A DNA stretch of 64,000 nt from Gallionella sp. UBA4121. GTDB taxonomy: Bacteria > Pseudomonadota > Gammaproteobacteria > Burkholderiales > Gallionellaceae. Within the stretch, counting starts at the first letter, position 1; each line of letters begins with the position of its first letter. Under the pieces are notes generated by a model. The model had not been told where the DNA came from, did no database searches, and saw only the letters and a program-made list of their open reading frames with translations. Made by a program: the position numbers and the translations under genes. The stretch is from contig DFWZ01000029.1 of assembly GCA_002381565.1 (NCBI GenBank), forward strand, positions 14,419-78,418, read 5' to 3'. This document shows, piece after piece, positions 1-8,348 of this stretch.

Positions 1-1
1 T

Positions 2-166
2 GCGTTGCGCGATGCGCAACACGATGCCAAACACCGTGACGATTTGCTAAAGGGCGGCGGAAAAATCCAGACGCCTTGTTTGCAGATCACCGATGACCGG
101 GGCAATGTTCAATGGCTTTACGAGTCGAGTGACATTATCAAATATTTGCAGCAACGTTTTTCCTGA
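2..166 (+). CDS. Glutaredoxin/GST N-terminal-domain protein, 3' end only
   Basis: Only the last 54 codons are inside the window, ending at the TGA at 164-166. The translated tail reads through a segment with G-G-G-K-I-Q-T-P-C-L followed by a W-L-Y-E-S-S-D-I-I-K-Y-L pattern. This cis-Pro-like TPCL plus ESxxIxxYL arrangement is typical of the second half of a thioredoxin-fold glutaredoxin or glutathione S-transferase N-terminal domain, where the ES residues contact glutathione. The active-site half is upstream of the window, so the redox class cannot be decided. It converges on the TAXI protein gene, 36 bp away. Confidence 0.6.
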   Translation, partial: ALRDAQHDAKHRDDLLKGGGKIQTPCLQITDDRGNVQWLYESSDIIKYLQQRFS

Positions 167-202
167 GCGCTGCCTGCAAGCCGGCTCCGTTGCCGTAGCG
201 TT

Positions 203-1564
203 TCAGCCAGGCAAAACATCCTGATTCTGGTGGGCGTTGCCCAGCAGCCGCTCGCGCACCAGATTGATGTGCTGCGCCAGCACATAGAACTGATCGCCAA
301 AGGACTTGGGTACCTTCATTCGATTCACCGCCCGCTCGATGTCATCCAGCCGCTTGATGAGTTCCGCCCGTTCCGCCGGCGCATTCCCTGCAAGCTGCCC
401 GCGTTCGAGCTCCAGCAACGCGCCATACCATTTGAAGATGCGCGACTTGATGCGCCAGCGATAAATTGGCGGCAGCATGCGCAGCCCGGGAATCAGCACG
501 ACCAGGATCGGCACGATCACCACCAGAATGCGGTTGATCAGGGTGGCCAGCCAGAATGGCAGGTTGCGGTAAAGAAAGCTCTTGCCCGACTTGTAGTAGC
601 GGATGGCATCCTCGCTGATGCGGAATTCATGCGCCAGCGGCGCGGGAAATTCTCCCTGATGCTGCAAAATGCCGGTGCCGCCATGTACCTCACGCGCCGC
701 CTCAAGCAACAGGTCTGACAGCGCCGGGTGCAGTCCTTCGCGCGCAACCAGCTCCACCGTAGGTCCGACCAGCAACACCTGATGCTCGGGGATGTCATGG
801 ACGATGTCGATCGCGCCTTCCGGCAACTCGATCTTGTTGAGATAGCCGATTCGGCGGCTGTAGGCATCAGCCTGTGAAAAACTCATCAGCCTTATTCCCG
901 GGATATGCAGCAGCTTGCGCATCAGTTGAAACGAAGCGGAATCACCCATCAGAAACACGGCATCGATCTTGCCTGCGATCAGCGCATCAGCCCCATCCTG
1001 CGCATCCATTTCCAGCAGCTCGGTGGGCCCGCCAGGCTCAATGCCGTTGGCCTTGAGCAGCACAGAGGCCAGCATATGCGCACCGCTGGCGACCTGACCG
1101 ATCGCCAGCTTCTTGCCGCTAAACTGGGTAAGCTTATCAACCGGTGTTTTCCCGCGGTAGAACACCATCAGCGGCTCGTAAAAAACGCTACCCAGGGAGA
1201 TCAGCTTGTCAGTGTCCACCCCCTCCATCACCCCGCCCTGAACGAAACCGACATCGACATGGAACGAGGGATCGATCAGATGCGCCAGATTTTCCAGCGA
1301 CCCCTGCGAAGGAATGACATTCAGCTTCACGCCATTGCGCGCCAGGATCTTTTTGTACTTTTCGGCATTGCGCTGGAACATGCTGCCCTCGGGGCCGCCG
1401 ATAAGGGTGATGGTGTCGGGCGGCGCCGAATCAATAAACCACAGCGCGGCGTAGAGTATGACCAGGGCCGCCAGCATGATGGCAACAAAGCCCAGCACAG
1501 GGCCCAGGCCCGGCATTTCCAGGATGGCCTGCTTCATCCTGGCAAACGGAATTTTCCTCATCAT
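203..1564 (-). CDS. TAXI-family TRAP-transporter solute-binding membrane protein
   Basis: A 453-residue protein. A membrane segment near residues 22-46 is followed by a TAXI/NMT1-like periplasmic binding domain (about 50-320), recognised from the I-G-G-P-E-G-S-M-F start, the N-V-I-P-S-Q-G-S-L-E-N segment and the D-V-G-F-V-Q-G-G strand. A second hydrophobic region lies near 345-375, followed by a charged, probably cytoplasmic tail of about 80 residues. TAXI proteins bind small organic anions for tripartite transporters. Here no TRAP permease lies beside it, and the C-terminal membrane anchor plus tail is more than a plain binding protein has, so a sensing or partner-dependent role is possible. 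The start is one of two adjacent ATG codons. Confidence 0.8.
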   Translation of the reverse strand: MMRKIPFARMKQAILEMPGLGPVLGFVAIMLAALVILYAALWFIDSAPPDTITLIGGPEGSMFQRNAEKYKKILARNGVKLNVIPSQGSLENLAHLIDPSFHVDVGFVQGGVMEGVDTDKLISLGSVFYEPLMVFYRGKTPVDKLTQFSGKKLAIGQVASGAHMLASVLLKANGIEPGGPTELLEMDAQDGADALIAGKIDAVFLMGDSASFQLMRKLLHIPGIRLMSFSQADAYSRRIGYLNKIELPEGAIDIVHDIPEHQVLLVGPTVELVAREGLHPALSDLLLEAAREVHGGTGILQHQGEFPAPLAHEFRISEDAIRYYKSGKSFLYRNLPFWLATLINRILVVIVPILVVLIPGLRMLPPIYRWRIKSRIFKWYGALLELERGQLAGNAPAERAELIKRLDDIERAVNRMKVPKSFGDQFYVLAQHINLVRERLLGNAHQNQDVLPG

Positions 1565-1725
1565 TACACACCGTATTTATGACATGGGGCATTCAAACAC
1601 GCCGGCATTCAATTGGCAATTAATCCACTACCGTATTTTCATTTGGCATGCATCACCGCATACATTGGTGCATACTTGCACACTGATTGCGAATAAGTTA
1701 ATTAAACTTCCCGAGGAGCTATACC

Positions 1726-2175
1726 ATGAAAACAGTTAGCAAAAACATCCATGCAGTCCATACATTGCTGGCAGGGCTGGCGTTAGCCGTATTGATCGCA
1801 CCGGGAGTCGCGTCAGCTGCCGACCCGCAACTCGAAAAAGCCATCGAGCAAGGCCGTGAACTCTTCTCGCACGCCACCTTCGATGGCAACGGTCATGTCT
1901 GTGAATCATGCCACCTGGCGGGGGGCGCCAGTCCGGGCAAACTACCCAATGGCAAAGCAATACCGAGTCTTGCCAATGCGGCGGCGATATTCCCGCGTTT
2001 CAGAGCAAAAGACAACAAGGTGATCGTTTTGGCAGATCAGGTCAGAAGCTGTATCGCCGGGGGGCTTGGGGGCAACCCACCTGCCTACGGCAGTGAACAA
2101 CTCAATTCGATCATCAGCTACCTTACATCCCTCTCCGAGGGGAAGCCGATAGAGATGGGCGGGCAACCCCGGTGA
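1726..2175 (+). CDS. Periplasmic monohaem c-type cytochrome
   Basis: A 149-residue protein with a Sec signal peptide (charged start, hydrophobic core near 13-27, A-S-A-A cleavage region about 29-32) and one haem-binding motif, C-E-S-C-H, near residue 65. The C-terminal half (R-S-C-I-A-G-G-L-G-G-N-P-P with a later I-I-S-Y-L-T-S-L helix) resembles the small cytochromes related to SoxA/DHC. The start ATG follows GAGGAG with good spacing. It should carry electrons in the periplasm. The partner cannot be named from the neighbours: the methyltransferase downstream and the TAXI gene upstream give no redox context. Confidence 0.85.
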   Translation: MKTVSKNIHAVHTLLAGLALAVLIAPGVASAADPQLEKAIEQGRELFSHATFDGNGHVCESCHLAGGASPGKLPNGKAIPSLANAAAIFPRFRAKDNKVIVLADQVRSCIAGGLGGNPPAYGSEQLNSIISYLTSLSEGKPIEMGGQPR

Positions 2176-2235
2176 GCGCGCGCCACATACTTATGCGCAT
2201 GTGCTGCATCATTTATTCCGCAACGGAGGCCATCC

Positions 2236-2946
2236 ATGAAAATTTCTGACCCCGACGTTGATCTGGTTTGCGATGAGCGGGATATCTACGAGCGCCTGCT
2301 GTCACTCAAAGATGCCGAGATACTCGAACTGGGCTGCGGCAAGGCGGAGAAGACCCTTGCCATCGCCCGGCATGGCAAGGTCGCGACGATTGTTGCACTG
2401 GAAGTCGATGAAATTCAGCATGCTGAAAATATGCGTCGCGTTGCGCCTGCCAATGTAAGATTTGAACTGGGCGGAGCGCAGGCGATTCCGGCCGCCGATC
2501 GATCCTTCGATGTCGTCTTCATGTTCAAGTCGCTGCACCATGTACCGCTGGAAAAAATGGATGCGGCAATGGCCGAAATCCATCGCGTATTGAAATCTGA
2601 CGGGGTGGCGTACATCTCGGAACCGGTTTTTGCGGGGGAGTTCAATGAAATCCTGCGGCTTTTTCACGACGAACAGGCCGTGCGCGAAGCCGCCTTCGCC
2701 GCTGTCGAGCGGGCGATCGCGGCAGGCAGCTTTGAGCTGGCGAGCCAAACCTTTTTCGCGGCCCCCATGCATTTTGAAAACTTTGCACAGTTTGAAAACC
2801 AGGTGCTGAACGTGACACATACGCAACATCGACTAAGTGCAGAGCTACTCCAGCAGGTACAGCAAAAATTCATGCGCCATCTGACCCCTGAAGGCGCTGC
2901 CTTCAACATGCCGGTACGCGTCGACTTGCTCCGCAAGCGCGGATAG
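2236..2946 (+). CDS. Class I SAM-dependent methyltransferase
   Basis: 236 residues. Motif I is visible as I-L-E-L-G-C-G-K-A near residues 33-41, followed by the acidic strand-2 end (A-L-E-V-D-E), then S-F-D-V-V-F-M-F-K-S-L-H-H-V (motif II region) and a post-motif helix with E-I-H-R-V-L-K-S-D-G. This is the Methyltransf_11 pattern. The substrate is unknown; family members modify small molecules, quinone precursors or proteins. It follows the cytochrome gene on the same strand with a 60-bp gap and is followed by a 23-bp-stem palindrome that may end transcription. Confidence 0.85.
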   Translation: MKISDPDVDLVCDERDIYERLLSLKDAEILELGCGKAEKTLAIARHGKVATIVALEVDEIQHAENMRRVAPANVRFELGGAQAIPAADRSFDVVFMFKSLHHVPLEKMDAAMAEIHRVLKSDGVAYISEPVFAGEFNEILRLFHDEQAVREAAFAAVERAIAAGSFELASQTFFAAPMHFENFAQFENQVLNVTHTQHRLSAELLQQVQQKFMRHLTPEGAAFNMPVRVDLLRKRG

Positions 2947-3084
2947 ATTTTCCCGGTGAGCGATGCGGAACGGGAATCCCCTCACCGTTCCCAATCGCAA
3001 AACCGCCGTTTGTTACGGAACCGTGTCGGACACGAAAACCGGTCTCCTTTTCTGCATCCCGCTTCTGACACGAACTAAAAAAGT

Positions 3085-3134
3085 GCTGATTTATTCGTCA
3101 TCCCCGCTTACGCGGGGATGACGAATAAATCAGC
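3085..3134. repeat. REP/MITE-like palindrome, copy 1 (perfect 23-bp arms)
   Basis: Perfect inverted repeat: left arm 3085-3107, right arm 3112-3134, 4-nt loop TTAC. The outer part of each arm is the GCTGATTTATTCG motif and the inner part a TCCCCGC/GCGGGGA hairpin. The same outer motif bounds the element at 5937-6051, so these are members of one family. It lies between two convergent genes and may also stop transcription, although there is no long T tract. Confidence 0.8.
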
Positions 3135-3158
3135 ATCTCCCTAAATACCGAGTGATCG

Positions 3159-4073
3159 TTAGCCGCGGTTCTGCTTGGTGAGGTCATGTAAGGCACCAAT
3201 TGTTTCCTGGACATCTGAAAAAATACGCACTCCTTTTTGAGGACGCCTGGTGATGTCCGAGCCTTTTCCCCCGACCCATATCTCAATATCGGCCGGCAGC
3301 AAATGCCGCAAATGTGTAATAACCGGTCTAACACGCCGTGCCGGATAGGCAAAGCTGAAAGATATTGCGACCACATTGGCCTGGCATGAGATAGCGGCCA
3401 TTTTCAAATCATTCAAGGGCGTATTTGATCCAAGGCTGACCGTTTTCGCGCCCTGCCCTGCAAGCGCCGCCTCGGCCATTAACAGCCCCAGCGCATGATG
3501 TTCATCCGGCGGAGTGGCAAATAGAATTTTTGGGTAACTGCGCTTTGGTTTGCTTAAGAGAATTTCAGCATGCAGGCAACGTTCGATGACACTGGTGCAA
3601 AGATGCTCGTGATATATCTCAATTTCCCCTCGTGACCAGGCCTCTCCAACTTCGATAAGCAATGGAGCAACCGTATTCGACACGAACTCAGTCAGCGTTC
3701 CGGTGGCGCGCTGCTTAACCAAAAGAGCCTGAAGCCCCACAAGGTCAGCCTGCTTCAGTCGCTCGATGAGCTTGCCGGTTGATTCATTGCAACGCGAATC
3801 AGCGCGGTCATTGGTAATGGCCCGGTGCAGGCGATCGAGCTCAAGCGGGGTCTTGCCCACGACCTGAGCAGGCTGAAAGCCGCCTTCCAGCAACCGTTTG
3901 ATCAACAGAAGCTGACTGATGGTCTGACGCGAGTATCCGACTTTGCCGTCTGCGCTTGCTTCTGGCATGGGGAATCCGTAGCGCTGACGCCACTTTCGCA
4001 ATAGATCCTTGCTCAAACCGGTCTCAAGTTCGATATCGGACGAGGGAACAAAGGCGCCTGTTTGCATAGGCAT
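3159..4073 (-). CDS. MerR-family regulator with B12-binding domain (CarH/LitR-type)
   Basis: 304 residues. An N-terminal MerR-like winged helix (about 10-75, with L-R-K-W-R-Q-R-Y-G-F-P) is followed by a helical bundle (about 95-175) and a Rossmann B12-binding domain (about 180-295). The signatures of AdoCbl photoreceptors are intact: W146-x9-E156-H157 in the helical cap and E191-x-H193-x-x-G196 for lower axial histidine ligation. Known CarH proteins repress carotenoid or photolyase genes in the dark and release DNA on illumination. That function here is inferred from the residues only. It is divergent from the chemoreceptor gene, with 157 bp between them that include a short inverted repeat (CAGAT/ATCTG, 4083-4096) just upstream of its start. 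Confidence 0.85.
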   Translation of the reverse strand: MPMQTGAFVPSSDIELETGLSKDLLRKWRQRYGFPMPEASADGKVGYSRQTISQLLLIKRLLEGGFQPAQVVGKTPLELDRLHRAITNDRADSRCNESTGKLIERLKQADLVGLQALLVKQRATGTLTEFVSNTVAPLLIEVGEAWSRGEIEIYHEHLCTSVIERCLHAEILLSKPKRSYPKILFATPPDEHHALGLLMAEAALAGQGAKTVSLGSNTPLNDLKMAAISCQANVVAISFSFAYPARRVRPVITHLRHLLPADIEIWVGGKGSDITRRPQKGVRIFSDVQETIGALHDLTKQNRG

Positions 4074-4230
4074 TTATGATATCAGATAGACATCTGTCCG
4101 CACTATTGTGTCACGGATAATGATTGTATTATTTAATGCTGTTATTTGCGCAGCCTGAATATTTCAAGGCATATTTTCTGATGCTCACCGCAGATTTAGG
4201 CACTTAAATGATAATTATGAGAGATCTGAC

Positions 4231-5859
4231 ATGCGTAACAATCAACCCGTAAGCGGACGTGAATACCCATTCCCACAAGGGGAAACAGTCATTTCCTATA
4301 CAAACCTGAAGGGGCAGATCACTCGCGCCAATGAGGCATTCATCGAACTGTCAGGTTTCACCAAAACTGAATTGATCGGACAGCCACATAATACCGTGCG
4401 GCATCCCGACATGCCCCCGGAAGCCTTTCGCGACTTATGGGATACTGTGAAAAAAGGCCGCCCCTGGAGCGGCCTGGTGAAAAATCGCCGCAAGGATGGC
4501 GATCATTACTGGGTGCGCGCTTATGTATCTCCCCTGGCTGATGGCTCCGGCTACGTGTCGGTGCGCGTTGCGGCTTCGCGCCAGGAAATCAGTGCGGCAG
4601 AAGCGCTTTATGCGCGGATGCGCAACGATGACAGCATCAGACTGGATGAAGGTCTGGTGATCGGTTCCAGTATGCTGGCTAAATTCATGCGCCGAATCGG
4701 CAGCCTCAGTCTCGCAACACGATTGTGGTTGCTGGCATTTAATGGAGTAATCGGTTTTGCACTGGCTATTGCGTCCGGATCGGCCGACATTAGCGAGACA
4801 GTGCTCGTATTGCTGGGCTTTTTGGGCTCTGTAGCGTTGCTGATCCAGGCAAAGATGGTGATTGGCAAGATCAAAAATGGTCTGAAAGAATCACAACAGG
4901 CAGCCGAATCAATCGCACATGGCGATCTGACACGACCGCTTCCAGCGCCGAGCAAAGATGAGATGGGCGATCTTAACGCTACACTTTCTGTGATGCGTAA
5001 TAACCTGCACGAACTGATCGCCGGTGTCCGCGAGGGAATTCTGTCACTCAAACTTGCATCGAACATTGTTTCGACTTCCGCAGATGCCAGCTCAAAGGTG
5101 ACTGAAATGCAATCGGAAGCCGCTTCCGGCATGGCGGCCGTGATGGAACAACTATCAGTCTCAATCGATCAGGTGAGTGAGCACGCCAGTGATGCACACA
5201 AGGTCAGCGAATCCTCCAGCGAACAGGCAATCGAAGGCGGGAAAATCATTCACAGCACAGCGACAGAAATGGAACACATCGCCACGGCTGTAAACAATGT
5301 CGCAGGAACCATACGCGGCCTTGAAGAATATTCCACACAAATCTCAGGTATCGCCAACACGATCCGTGAAATCGCAGACCAGACCAATTTACTCGCGCTG
5401 AACGCCGCCATAGAAGCAGCACGCGCTGGGGAACAGGGACGCGGATTCGCGGTAGTCGCCGACGAAGTGAGAAAACTGGCCGAACGCACCGCCACCTCCA
5501 CCAAGGAAATAGCCGGCATGATTTCGAAGATACAGGATGGAACCAAAATGGCAGTAAAAGAAATGGAAGTCAGTGTAAAACGGGTCAGCGACGGTGTTGG
5601 ATTGGCACGACAGGCAGGAACTTCCGTAGGCAATATCAGCGAAGCTGCGCAACATGCCGCAGGTGCAGTTGATGACATCACATCAGCAATCAAAGAGCAG
5701 TCACTAGCGGCGCGGGATATCGCACAGCGCATCGAGAAGATTGCACGAGGCACAGAAGAAAACACCCTGTCATCTATCCGGACGGCTGACTCGGCTAAAA
5801 AGATGGCTGAACTCAGCGGAGAACTAGAAGAGCTGGCATCGCGTTTTAGAATTGCCTGA
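4231..5859 (+). CDS. Aer-like PAS-domain methyl-accepting chemotaxis protein
   Basis: 542 residues. The N-terminal PAS domain (about 15-120) contains the Aer hallmark N-T-V-R-H-P-D-M-P and a [12 protein letters not shown] segment, the class that can bind FAD and sense redox state or oxygen. Two hydrophobic segments lie near 160-205, then a HAMP-like linker and a long coiled coil. The conserved signalling hairpin ([21 protein letters not shown]) is near 383-403. There is no C-terminal NWETF-type CheR tether and no large periplasmic domain, as in Aer. It probably steers the cell along redox or oxygen gradients. A palindromic repeat element begins 78 bp after its stop. Confidence 0.93.
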   Translation: MRNNQPVSGREYPFPQGETVISYTNLKGQITRANEAFIELSGFTKTELIGQPHNTVRHPDMPPEAFRDLWDTVKKGRPWSGLVKNRRKDGDHYWVRAYVSPLADGSGYVSVRVAASRQEISAAEALYARMRNDDSIRLDEGLVIGSSMLAKFMRRIGSLSLATRLWLLAFNGVIGFALAIASGSADISETVLVLLGFLGSVALLIQAKMVIGKIKNGLKESQQAAESIAHGDLTRPLPAPSKDEMGDLNATLSVMRNNLHELIAGVREGILSLKLASNIVSTSADASSKVTEMQSEAASGMAAVMEQLSVSIDQVSEHASDAHKVSESSSEQAIEGGKIIHSTATEMEHIATAVNNVAGTIRGLEEYSTQISGIANTIREIADQTNLLALNAAIEAARAGEQGRGFAVVADEVRKLAERTATSTKEIAGMISKIQDGTKMAVKEMEVSVKRVSDGVGLARQAGTSVGNISEAAQHAAGAVDDITSAIKEQSLAARDIAQRIEKIARGTEENTLSSIRTADSAKKMAELSGELEELASRFRIA

Positions 5860-5936
5860 TATCAAACCAATCTTACCAGTGCGCGAGCTATGCACTCCTC
5901 GCTCATCAGGCTTATTTAGCGGGTCTGATCCGACCA

Positions 5937-6051
5937 GGGAACCGCTGATTTATTATTCGTCTTCCCCGCAAAAGCGGGGGAACCAGCACCTTTATTTAAC
6001 TGGATTCCCGCCTACGCGGGAACGACAAAACCGAATAAATCAGTGGTTCCC
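5937..6051. repeat. MITE-like element, copy 2 of the palindromic repeat family
   Basis: Terminal inverted repeats of 18 bp at 5937-5954 and 6034-6051 match at 17 of 18 positions and carry the same CTGATTTATT core as the palindrome at 3085-3134. Between them are two internal hairpins, TTCCCCGC-AAAA-GCGGGGGAA and TTCCCGC-CTAC-GCGGGAA. There is no coding capacity, so any mobility would need a transposase in trans (a RAYT-type or IS enzyme), which is not in the window. Confidence 0.75.
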
Positions 6052-6254
6052 GAGGACTATAGTGTCTGTTGAACGGCAGATTTTGAGATGAGCAACCGGC
6101 TGGAACGGGTCGATGGCTGCCGATACAAAAGAATTTTCAATGGCAACTGTGTCTTGCGGATGGGTGCCAATAACCGGACAAAAAGTTCACGCTTAAGAAA
6201 TGCCGGGTCAAGCGGCGCCACTTTTAACTTCAGTAATTGCTGTTGATTCATACG
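6052..6254. other. Intergenic stretch between the MITE-like element and selC
   Basis: The gap from the chemoreceptor stop (5859) to selC (6297) holds the repeat element and then about 200 bp without a gene I can support. A 64-codon minus-strand frame (6057-6251) is open here and starts with M-N-Q-Q-Q-L-L-K-L-K, but it has no ribosome-binding site and ends next to the repeat. It may be a remnant of a gene cut by repeat insertion. Confidence 0.4.
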
Positions 6255-6282
6255 TTATGTCCGGCCTGCATTCGGGTAGAAT
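6255..6282 (+). promoter_or_regulatory. Putative selC promoter
   Basis: A -10-like TAGAAT at 6277-6282 lies 14 nt before the mature tRNA 5' end, with a weak -35 candidate TTATGT at 6255-6260 (16-nt spacer). Position fits transcription of tRNA-Sec with a short leader; the -35 match is poor. Confidence 0.4.
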
Positions 6283-6296
6283 ACCTCCCTCCAAAT

Positions 6297-6392
6297 GGAA
6301 GAGATTCGCTCCCCGGTGGGGCGGCCGGACTTCAAATCCGGTTGAGCACGCCAGCGTGCTTGGGTGGGTTCGACTCCCACTCTCTTCCGCCA
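6297..6392 (+). tRNA. selC: tRNA-Sec (anticodon TCA)
   Basis: A 96-nt gene including an encoded 3' GCCA. The acceptor strand GGAAGAG pairs with CTCTTCC. The anticodon stem CCGGA/TCCGG encloses loop CTTCAAA with anticodon TCA at 6332-6334, reading UGA. The long variable arm GAGCACGCCAGCGTGCTT and T loop GGTTCGACTCC match bacterial selC closely, including the 8-bp acceptor stem. It faces the selB gene convergently with only 23 bp between them and serves the in-frame TGA of fdhA. Confidence 0.98.
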
Positions 6393-6415
6393 TAAAGCCT
6401 GCTGAAAATCGAGTT

Positions 6416-8329
6416 TTAAAATCCCGCGGTAGTGACATCCTGGCGCAGATGATGTTTGTCACCGGTTCTGCGGGTATAGACGATACGGTTGAAAAATTCC
6501 AGAATCTGGATAGCCAGTTTGCGGCCTGTATTGACCTGATCGCGAAATTCGGCGGCACTGACGCCATCATGCGTTTCCGCCATTTCCCTGATGATAGTCG
6601 ATAACTGCCCGATTGCCTGTCTGGTGAAGTAATGATCGTGGGCGACCAGATACACATCACCCACTCTTGCCACGCGACGCAACAACAGGCGGACTTTGCC
6701 CTCGTCCAGCGACAGGGCATGGGCGATATCCCTGACACGAGGCGGCTGAAACAGATCAGCCTGCAATAGCGGCAAGATCGTTTGCCATTGTTTTTCTTCA
6801 GCCGCCGTGAGCGTTACTTTATGATCGGGCAGATGTATCCACGGACCGCTTTGGGATACCTGCCCGTCGACCAATAGCTCATCCAGTAAAGCGCTGAAAA
6901 CCGCGCGCACCAGTGCGGGCAATGCCATCCGATGCAATCGCGTCCGGTCAGGCCCGATAAAGTCTGTATTCTCTTCGTGTTCCAGACTTAGTCTGGCCAA
7001 TACGCGCAGCTTTAATTGTGACCAGCACGCTGGCGTAAAACCGAAATCAGCGGACGGGGTCGCCACAATATGCATGGGCATACTGCGCCACAACAGCTGC
7101 GCTTCCGCCTCGCGGATATTTCTGCTTTGCGCAAAGCGTGTCAGATCCATTCCGCTTGAAGCGCTCTCCATGGCAAGCATCAACGCCTGATCATGACAGG
7201 TTATCTGCATGGCTTGCAGAGCATTGATGCGTGCCGGCGTGCGCCGGTTTTTGGCAGGAGGAAACGGGTCCAGCACTTTGCCGCCGCCCAGTGTGCGGTT
7301 TGCCGACTGGTCGCGCAGAATAAAACGGTCGCCGTTGAGCGCACAGATCGGTTTGTCGGTAATAAGCTGAACCAGCGCCATGCCGGAGGGAGCTATTGCT
7401 TCGCCTTCCAGTATCGCTAAACGCGCCATCACATCGGACGCACCGATATGCAGATGCACCGGTGTCCAGTGTTTGAGCGCCTTTTGTTCTCCGGCGAGCA
7501 GATGAAAGTGCGCATCGAAACGTTGCGTAGGTGCGTGAACCGATGCTGCCAGAACCCACATGCCGCGGCGCACATCGTCTTTTTCAAAATGAACGCCGGC
7601 AAGATTAAGCGCACAGCGTTGTCCGGCGTGACCGGATTCTGCCGGCCGGTTCTGTGCATGGATACCGCGTACGCGCACCTCGACGCCGGCCGGGGATATG
7701 ATTAATTTGTCGCCTACGTGGACTTCACCTGAAAACACGGTTCCGGTGACGACGGTACCAGAACCTGCAATGGTAAATGCACGGTCGACCGCCAGTCGAA
7801 AATGACCGGCGCTGGGTTTCACAGGCAATTCGAGTGCGGTTTCGTCCAGATGAGCGCGCAGTTCGTCTACACCCTGGCCAGTAATGGCGGAAAGCGGGAA
7901 TATCGGGCTATTGTCCAGGCCGGTGCCCGACAACAGGCCGTTGATTTCATTCATGGCAGCAGCAATGCGTTCAGGCGCAACGCGGTCAATTTTAGTCAGC
8001 GCGATCGCGCCGCGATTGAGTCCCAGCAGATTCAGAATGGCCAGATGTTCGCGCGTCTGGGGCATCGGGCCGTCGTCCGCGGCAATGACCAGCAGCACGT
8101 AGTCTATGCCCGTTGCGCCGGCGAGCATGTTATGGATGAGTTTTTCATGTCCCGGCACATCCACAAAACCCAATACATCGCCGTTGGGCAGGGGGCTGTA
8201 GGCATAGCCCAGGTCTATGGTAATCCCGCGTGCCTTTTCTTCCTTCAGGCGGTCTGCATCCACACCGGTGAGGGCTTTAACAAGTGAGGTTTTACCGTGA
8301 TCGATATGACCGGCTGTACCGATGATCAT
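6416..8329 (-). CDS. selB: Selenocysteine-specific elongation factor SelB
   Basis: 637 residues. It starts directly with the GTPase G1 loop [11 protein letters not shown], has G3 D-V-P-G-H-E and the L-T-K-I-D G4 motif, then EF-Tu-like beta barrels. The last 250 residues or so form the winged-helix repeats that bind the SECIS hairpin in mRNA. Length is close to the family norm (about 614-640). SelB carries Sec-tRNA to the ribosome at UGA codons followed by a SECIS. Last gene of the fdh-sel operon, 19 bp after selA. Confidence 0.97.
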   Translation of the reverse strand: MIIGTAGHIDHGKTSLVKALTGVDADRLKEEKARGITIDLGYAYSPLPNGDVLGFVDVPGHEKLIHNMLAGATGIDYVLLVIAADDGPMPQTREHLAILNLLGLNRGAIALTKIDRVAPERIAAAMNEINGLLSGTGLDNSPIFPLSAITGQGVDELRAHLDETALELPVKPSAGHFRLAVDRAFTIAGSGTVVTGTVFSGEVHVGDKLIISPAGVEVRVRGIHAQNRPAESGHAGQRCALNLAGVHFEKDDVRRGMWVLAASVHAPTQRFDAHFHLLAGEQKALKHWTPVHLHIGASDVMARLAILEGEAIAPSGMALVQLITDKPICALNGDRFILRDQSANRTLGGGKVLDPFPPAKNRRTPARINALQAMQITCHDQALMLAMESASSGMDLTRFAQSRNIREAEAQLLWRSMPMHIVATPSADFGFTPACWSQLKLRVLARLSLEHEENTDFIGPDRTRLHRMALPALVRAVFSALLDELLVDGQVSQSGPWIHLPDHKVTLTAAEEKQWQTILPLLQADLFQPPRVRDIAHALSLDEGKVRLLLRRVARVGDVYLVAHDHYFTRQAIGQLSTIIREMAETHDGVSAAEFRDQVNTGRKLAIQILEFFNRIVYTRRTGDKHHLRQDVTTAGF

Positions 8330-8348
8330 TTATTGAAATCTACCGTGA

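Noticed and set aside
905..1582. Long plus-strand open frame over the TAXI gene
   Set aside because: It is antisense to a recognisable family member and has a biased, low-complexity H/Q/R-rich composition typical of shadow frames.
6057..6251. 64-codon minus-strand frame between the repeat and selC
   Set aside because: No ribosome-binding site or family resemblance; kept only as part of the intergenic description.
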